A DNA stretch of 64,000 nucleotides from RH-AL1 sp964235705. GTDB lineage: Bacteria > Pseudomonadota > Alphaproteobacteria > Rhizobiales > Beijerinckiaceae. The position numbers and the translations under genes are program-made. The stretch covers positions 1 through 64,000 of the forward strand of contig CAXSDP010000016.1 in assembly GCA_964235705.1 (NCBI GenBank), in the 5' to 3' direction. Shown in pieces: positions 60,137-64,000 of this stretch (its first letter is position 1; each line of letters starts with the position of its first letter). A model generated the notes under the pieces. It saw nothing but the letters and a program-made list of their open reading frames with translations. It was not told the DNA's origin and did not search any database.

Positions 60137-61673
60137 CGGGTCCCTACTCGATCCGCTCGCGACGATCGCCAAGGTCAAGGGCGCGGTCCGCCTCGTCGCC
60201 CTCGACGCCCGCGCGCGCGGGCTCGGGCTGAAGTCCGGCATGACGTTCGCCGACGCGCGCGCGATGCATCCCCGGCTGGTGGTGCACGAGGCCGAGCCGG
60301 ACGCCGACGCGGCGACGCTGCGCGCGGTCGTCGACTGGTGCCGGCTGTTCACGCCGCTCGCCGCCCCCGACGGCGCGGACGGGGCGGTGCTCGACATCAC
60401 CGGCGCGGCGCACCTCCACGGCGGCGAGCGCGCGCTGATGGCGACGATGGTGGCACGCCTGGCGCGGCAGGGCTTCACCGCCACCACCGCCGTCGCCGGG
60501 ACGCCCGACGCCGCCTGGGCGCTGAACCGCCACGGTGGCCCGATCCGCCTGATCCCGGATGGCATGGAGCCGGCCCGCCTCGCCAAGCTGTGCGCCCCCA
60601 TGCCGCTCGCCGCGTTGCGCCTGGAGGAAGCGACGGTCGCCCGGCTCGCCCAAGCCGGCCTGCGCCGCGTCGGCGACCTGCTGCCGCGCCCGCGCGCGCC
60701 GGTCGCGGCGCGCTTCGGCGGCGACGTCCACCGCCGCCTGGACCGGCTGCTGGGCGTCGCGCGGCAGCCGATCTCGCCGTGCTTCGCCGCCCCGGCCTTC
60801 CTCGCCGAGCGGCGATTCCTGGAGGGGGTGACGCGGGTCGCCGACGTCCAGGCGACGATCCTGGCGCTCGCCTACGACCTTTGCGCGCTGTTGACGCGCC
60901 ACGGCGAGGGTGCCCGGCAGCTCGACGTCACCCTGTACCGCGTCGACGGGGCGGTGAAGCACGTCGCCGCCGGTACCAGCCGGCCGCTGCGGGAGCCCCT
61001 CGCCATGGCGCGGCTGTTCCGCGACCGCATCGAGGCGATCGGGGCGGACGGGCTCGACGCCGGCTACGGGTTTGACGCCGTGCGCCTCGCCGCGCTCGCC
61101 GCCGAGCGGCTCGATCCCGACCAGGGCGATTGGGACGGCCCCTCGGACGTCCGCGACCTCGCCGACCTCGTCGACAGGCTCGGGGCACGCTTCGGCCTCC
61201 ATCGCGTCACCCGGCTCCGCGTCGGGGATAGCCACCAGCCAGAGCGGGCCAACGCCATCGCGGTGACGCAGCATCGCGCCACCGGGTCGGCGAAAGCCCG
61301 GACGACGCACGTCGTCCAACGCGTCGACCAACGCGTCAACGATGACCAGGCGGAGGCGATGCTGCCGGAACGGCCCATCCGCCTGCTGGAGCGGCCGGAG
61401 CCGATCGAGACGGTCGCCGCCGTACCGGACGGGCCGCCGTCGCTGTTCCGGTGGCGGCGCGTCACCCATCACGTCGTCGCGATCGAGGGACCGGAACGGA
61501 TCGGCCCGGATTGGTGGCGGCGGGGGCAGGATGGATCGTCCCACGCATCGTCCCGCACCCGCGATTACTTCCGGGCGGAGGACACGCGGGGGCGGCGCTT
61601 CTGGCTCTACCGCGAGGGCCTCTACCACCAGGCGCCGGCGCCGCGCTGGTTCCTGCACGGGTTTTTCGCCTGA
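60033..61673 (+). CDS. imuB: ImuB, Y-family polymerase-like protein
   Basis: A 546-residue ImuB. RYLSLWFPTMPTDRV is the standard start; LALDARARGLGLKSGMTFADARAMHP and AHLHGGERALMATMVARL follow the Y-family order. The catalytic acidic residues of active polymerases are not preserved at the start strand (LWFPTMP), as in other ImuB proteins; it serves as a hub binding the beta clamp, ImuA and DnaE2. ATG 60033 overlaps imuA by 104 bases. Confidence 0.93.
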   Translation: MRYLSLWFPTMPTDRVRKRLARGPLGGSAMGRAADGSLLDPLATIAKVKGAVRLVALDARARGLGLKSGMTFADARAMHPRLVVHEAEPDADAATLRAVVDWCRLFTPLAAPDGADGAVLDITGAAHLHGGERALMATMVARLARQGFTATTAVAGTPDAAWALNRHGGPIRLIPDGMEPARLAKLCAPMPLAALRLEEATVARLAQAGLRRVGDLLPRPRAPVAARFGGDVHRRLDRLLGVARQPISPCFAAPAFLAERRFLEGVTRVADVQATILALAYDLCALLTRHGEGARQLDVTLYRVDGAVKHVAAGTSRPLREPLAMARLFRDRIEAIGADGLDAGYGFDAVRLAALAAERLDPDQGDWDGPSDVRDLADLVDRLGARFGLHRVTRLRVGDSHQPERANAIAVTQHRATGSAKARTTHVVQRVDQRVNDDQAEAMLPERPIRLLERPEPIETVAAVPDGPPSLFRWRRVTHHVVAIEGPERIGPDWWRRGQDGSSHASSRTRDYFRAEDTRGRRFWLYREGLYHQAPAPRWFLHGFFA

Positions 61674-61705
61674 TTCGCGCGGGGAAAGCTGGCAAGACAC
61701 CGCCC

Positions 61706-64000
61706 ATGATTCGCTTCGCCGATCCCGATGGATTCGCCGAATTCGGCGTCGCCACGAACTTCTCGTTCCTGCGCGGCGCGTCCCATCCCGAGGAACTCGT
61801 CGCCCAGGCGATCGCGCTCGGCCTGAGTGGGATCGGCATCGCCGACCGCAACTCGCTCGCCGGCGTCGTGCGCGCGCACTTGTTCCTACGCCACAACAAG
61901 GACAACGAGCACTACAAGGACAGGATGAAGGACTTCCGCGTCGTCACGGGGGCGCGGCTGGTGTTCTGCGACGGCACGCCCGACATCCTCGCCTACCCGC
62001 GCGACCGCGCCGCCTACGGGCGGTTGTGCCGGCTCCTGACCAAGGGGAACATCCGCGCGGAGAAAGGCGCCTGCCTCCTCACGATCGACGACCTGCTCCA
62101 ATGGCAGGAGGGCCTGCAGCTGATCGCGCTGCCGGCGACGACCTTCGAGCCGGACGAGGCGAAGGCCAGCCGACGGCGCTTCGTCGACATCGACCCTGAC
62201 CCGGTTCACCCGCCAGTGGAGGAATGGCACCGGCCGGTGCCGGGGAACGAGGACCGCGACGTCATCGACCTCGCCGCCGCGCGGGAACCCACCGGTCCGC
62301 TCCGCCGGGTCATCGGTCAAGATACGGCCGGGATGCCCCCGTTGGAGCGCCTCGTCGCCGCCTGCCGCGGCCGGCTGTGGGTCGGCGCGGCGATGACCTA
62401 CGGCCGCACGGTGCGCGCCGACCTCGTCAAGCGCCGCGACCTCGCCAAGCGCCTCGGACTGAAGCTCATCGCCACCAACGACGTCGTCATGCACGATCCC
62501 GCGCGCCGGGAACTCGGTGACGTCCTCACATGCATCCGTCACACGACAACGCTGGAGGCGGCCGGGCGCAAGCTGTCGGCCAACGCCGAGCGCCACCTCA
62601 AGCCGCCGGCCGAGATGCGCCGGCTGTTCGCGGAGGCGCCGGACGCCGTCGTCGAGACCTTGCGCTTCCTCGACGGGATCGGTTTCTCGCTCGACGAACT
62701 CGGTCCGGACTACCCCGACGAGCTGCGCGAGGGCCACGCGACGCCCCAGGACGCGCTCGCCGCCTTCGCGGGGCAAGGGGCCGAACGGCGATACCCCCTC
62801 GACCGTTTCCCGGAAGGCGTGCCGGCCAAGGTCACGGCGGCGATCGCCCACGAGCTCTCGCTCGTCGCGCGGATGGACTACGCGCCCTACTTCCTCACCG
62901 TGCACGACATCGTGCGCTTCGCCAGGGATCGAGGCATCCTCTGCCAGGGCCGGGGCTCGGCCGCCAACTCGACGCTCTGCTACTGCCTCGGCATCACCGA
63001 CGTCGACCCCGCCGTCCACGAACTGCTGTTCGAACGCTTCATCTCGCCAGAGCGCCCGGAGCCGCCCGACATCGACGTCGACTTCGAGCACGAACGGCGC
63101 GAGGAGGTGATGCAGTACATCTACGCCCATTATGGCCGGGCGCGCGCGGCGCTCACCGCCAGCGTCGTCACCTACCGACCCCGCTCCGCGATCCGCGAGG
63201 TCGGCAAGGTGTTCGGCCTGTCGGCCGACGCGCTCGACTCGCTTTCCTCGACGATCTGGGGGTTCGGGAGCACGGCGGCGCTCGACGAGGACGCCATGCG
63301 CCGCGCCGGCCTGGAACCGGGCGAGCCCGGCCTCGCCAAGGCGCTCGCCCTGGCGCGCGAGCTGACCGGCTTCCCGCGCCACCTGTCGCAGCACACCGGC
63401 GGCTTCGTCATCACCCGCTCACGGCTCGACGAGGTGATGCCGATCGCCAACGCCGCCATGGACGGGCGCACCACCGTCGAATGGGACAAGGACGACCTCG
63501 ACGCCCTGAAGATCCTCAAGGTCGACGTGCTCGCGCTGGGCATGTTGTCCTGCCTGCGCGGCTGCTTCGGGCTGCTGGCCAAGCATTACGGCCGCGTCGA
63601 GACGCTGGCCACCATGCCGAAGGAGGAGGCGGCGGTCTACGCGATGATCGGGAAGGCAGACACGATGGGCGTGTTCCAGATCGAGAGCCGGGCGCAGATG
63701 TCCATGCTGCCGCGTCTCAAGCCAGCCAACTTCTACGACCTCGTCATCGAGGTGGCGATCGTGCGGCCCGGCCCGATCCAGGGCGACATGGTACATCCCT
63801 ACCTGCGCCGTCGCCTCGGCAAGGAAGCGGTGGACTACCACAAGCCGGAACTCGAGGCGGTGCTCGGCAAGACGCTCGGCATCCCCCTGTTCCAGGAACA
63901 GGCGATGCGCATCGCCATCGTCGCCGCCGGCTTCTCGCCCTCGGAGGCCGACCAGCTGCGCCGCGCCATGGCGACCTTCAAGCGGGTCGGCACGATCTCG
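61706..64000 (+). CDS. dnaE2: Error-prone DNA polymerase DnaE2 (partial, runs off the window)
   Basis: 765 codons are present with no stop; the full family length is about 1050-1150. The PHP part starts FGVATNFSFLRGASHPEELV, where the metal His of replicative DnaE is Asn, typical of DnaE2. The polymerase part is GILCQGRGSAANSTLCYCLG and PDIDVDFEHERREEV, with two of the catalytic Asp residues, then SQHTGGFVI, and IVRPGPIQGDMVHPYL. It extends past lesions with ImuA/ImuB. ATG 61706 is 32 bases after imuB, one operon under the LexA box. Confidence 0.95.
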   Translation, partial: MIRFADPDGFAEFGVATNFSFLRGASHPEELVAQAIALGLSGIGIADRNSLAGVVRAHLFLRHNKDNEHYKDRMKDFRVVTGARLVFCDGTPDILAYPRDRAAYGRLCRLLTKGNIRAEKGACLLTIDDLLQWQEGLQLIALPATTFEPDEAKASRRRFVDIDPDPVHPPVEEWHRPVPGNEDRDVIDLAAAREPTGPLRRVIGQDTAGMPPLERLVAACRGRLWVGAAMTYGRTVRADLVKRRDLAKRLGLKLIATNDVVMHDPARRELGDVLTCIRHTTTLEAAGRKLSANAERHLKPPAEMRRLFAEAPDAVVETLRFLDGIGFSLDELGPDYPDELREGHATPQDALAAFAGQGAERRYPLDRFPEGVPAKVTAAIAHELSLVARMDYAPYFLTVHDIVRFARDRGILCQGRGSAANSTLCYCLGITDVDPAVHELLFERFISPERPEPPDIDVDFEHERREEVMQYIYAHYGRARAALTASVVTYRPRSAIREVGKVFGLSADALDSLSSTIWGFGSTAALDEDAMRRAGLEPGEPGLAKALALARELTGFPRHLSQHTGGFVITRSRLDEVMPIANAAMDGRTTVEWDKDDLDALKILKVDVLALGMLSCLRGCFGLLAKHYGRVETLATMPKEEAAVYAMIGKADTMGVFQIESRAQMSMLPRLKPANFYDLVIEVAIVRPGPIQGDMVHPYLRRRLGKEAVDYHKPELEAVLGKTLGIPLFQEQAMRIAIVAAGFSPSEADQLRRAMATFKRVGTIS

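Overview
The window is a contiguous piece of a very GC-rich alphaproteobacterial chromosome, most likely a member of the Hyphomicrobiales (Rhizobiales). The support is gene content and order: trpGDC-moaC-moeA, surE-pcm beside serS, sdhE back to back with recG, rpiA-DUF2059-gor, separate glyQ and glyS, DUF992, DUF2842 and DUF482 genes, and a LexA-type imuA-imuB-dnaE2 mutagenesis cassette. It reads as core chromosome: I see no insertion sequence, prophage, CRISPR array or rRNA. The four runs of 100 N are scaffold joins; each is flanked by the same 55 bases on both sides, so the real sequence is almost certainly continuous and 155 bases shorter at each join.

Layout. 1-3.4 kb: a periplasmic thiol/redox group (DsbA-like, YqgE, lone DsbD-alpha-like protein, peroxiredoxin; the last is split by a scaffold join). 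3.4-7.6 kb: tryptophan synthesis (trpG, trpD, trpC) run on into molybdenum cofactor genes (moaC, moeA). 7.7-12.1 kb, minus strand: nusB-ribH, gor-DUF2059-rpiA and a small secreted protein. 12.3-18.9 kb: gph, tRNA-Val(CAC), a GGDEF-EAL membrane protein, DUF992, a DUF985 cupin, mgtE and tRNA-Leu(GAG). 19-27.4 kb: lipB, a giant AsmA-like protein, a Bcp peroxiredoxin, pyrB with a dihydroorotase-like partner that has lost metal ligands, and an FNT channel. 27.7-34.7 kb: topA, rnr, DUF983, an MFS transporter. 34.8-49.3 kb: rpmG, pcm-surE-serS, sdhE/recG, then a mixed set (lipoprotein hydrolase, pyroglutamyl peptidase, TerC, L,D-transpeptidase, DUF482 acyltransferase, HIT, HD, tyrosine phosphatase, xseB, a possible glycosyltransferase). 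49.4-55.8 kb: glyQ and glyS, separated by a nitrate-uptake module. 55.9-59.1 kb: a divergent Cys/Met PLP enzyme, ctaA, DUF2842. 59.2 kb to the right edge: imuA-imuB-dnaE2 behind a LexA box; dnaE2 runs off the window.

The most interesting locus is at 51.8-53.5 kb. A protein that joins a degenerate receiver, an ANTAR RNA-binding domain and two PilJ/NarX-like sensor segments (each with an RMLSQR box) is divergent from a NarK-type nitrate/nitrite transporter. The DNA between them carries, in transporter orientation and in the right order, a sigma-54 promoter match, a hairpin with a six-base loop having A1 and G4 as ANTAR proteins recognise, a hairpin followed by TTTT, and a 46-codon ORF with a ribosome binding site. 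This looks like a compact nitrate-responsive antitermination switch with an unusual one-protein sensor/antiterminator.

A second theme is short tandem duplication: units of 15-18 bp repeated two to four times occur at six places, four between genes or at a gene end and two inside coding sequence where they preserve frame.
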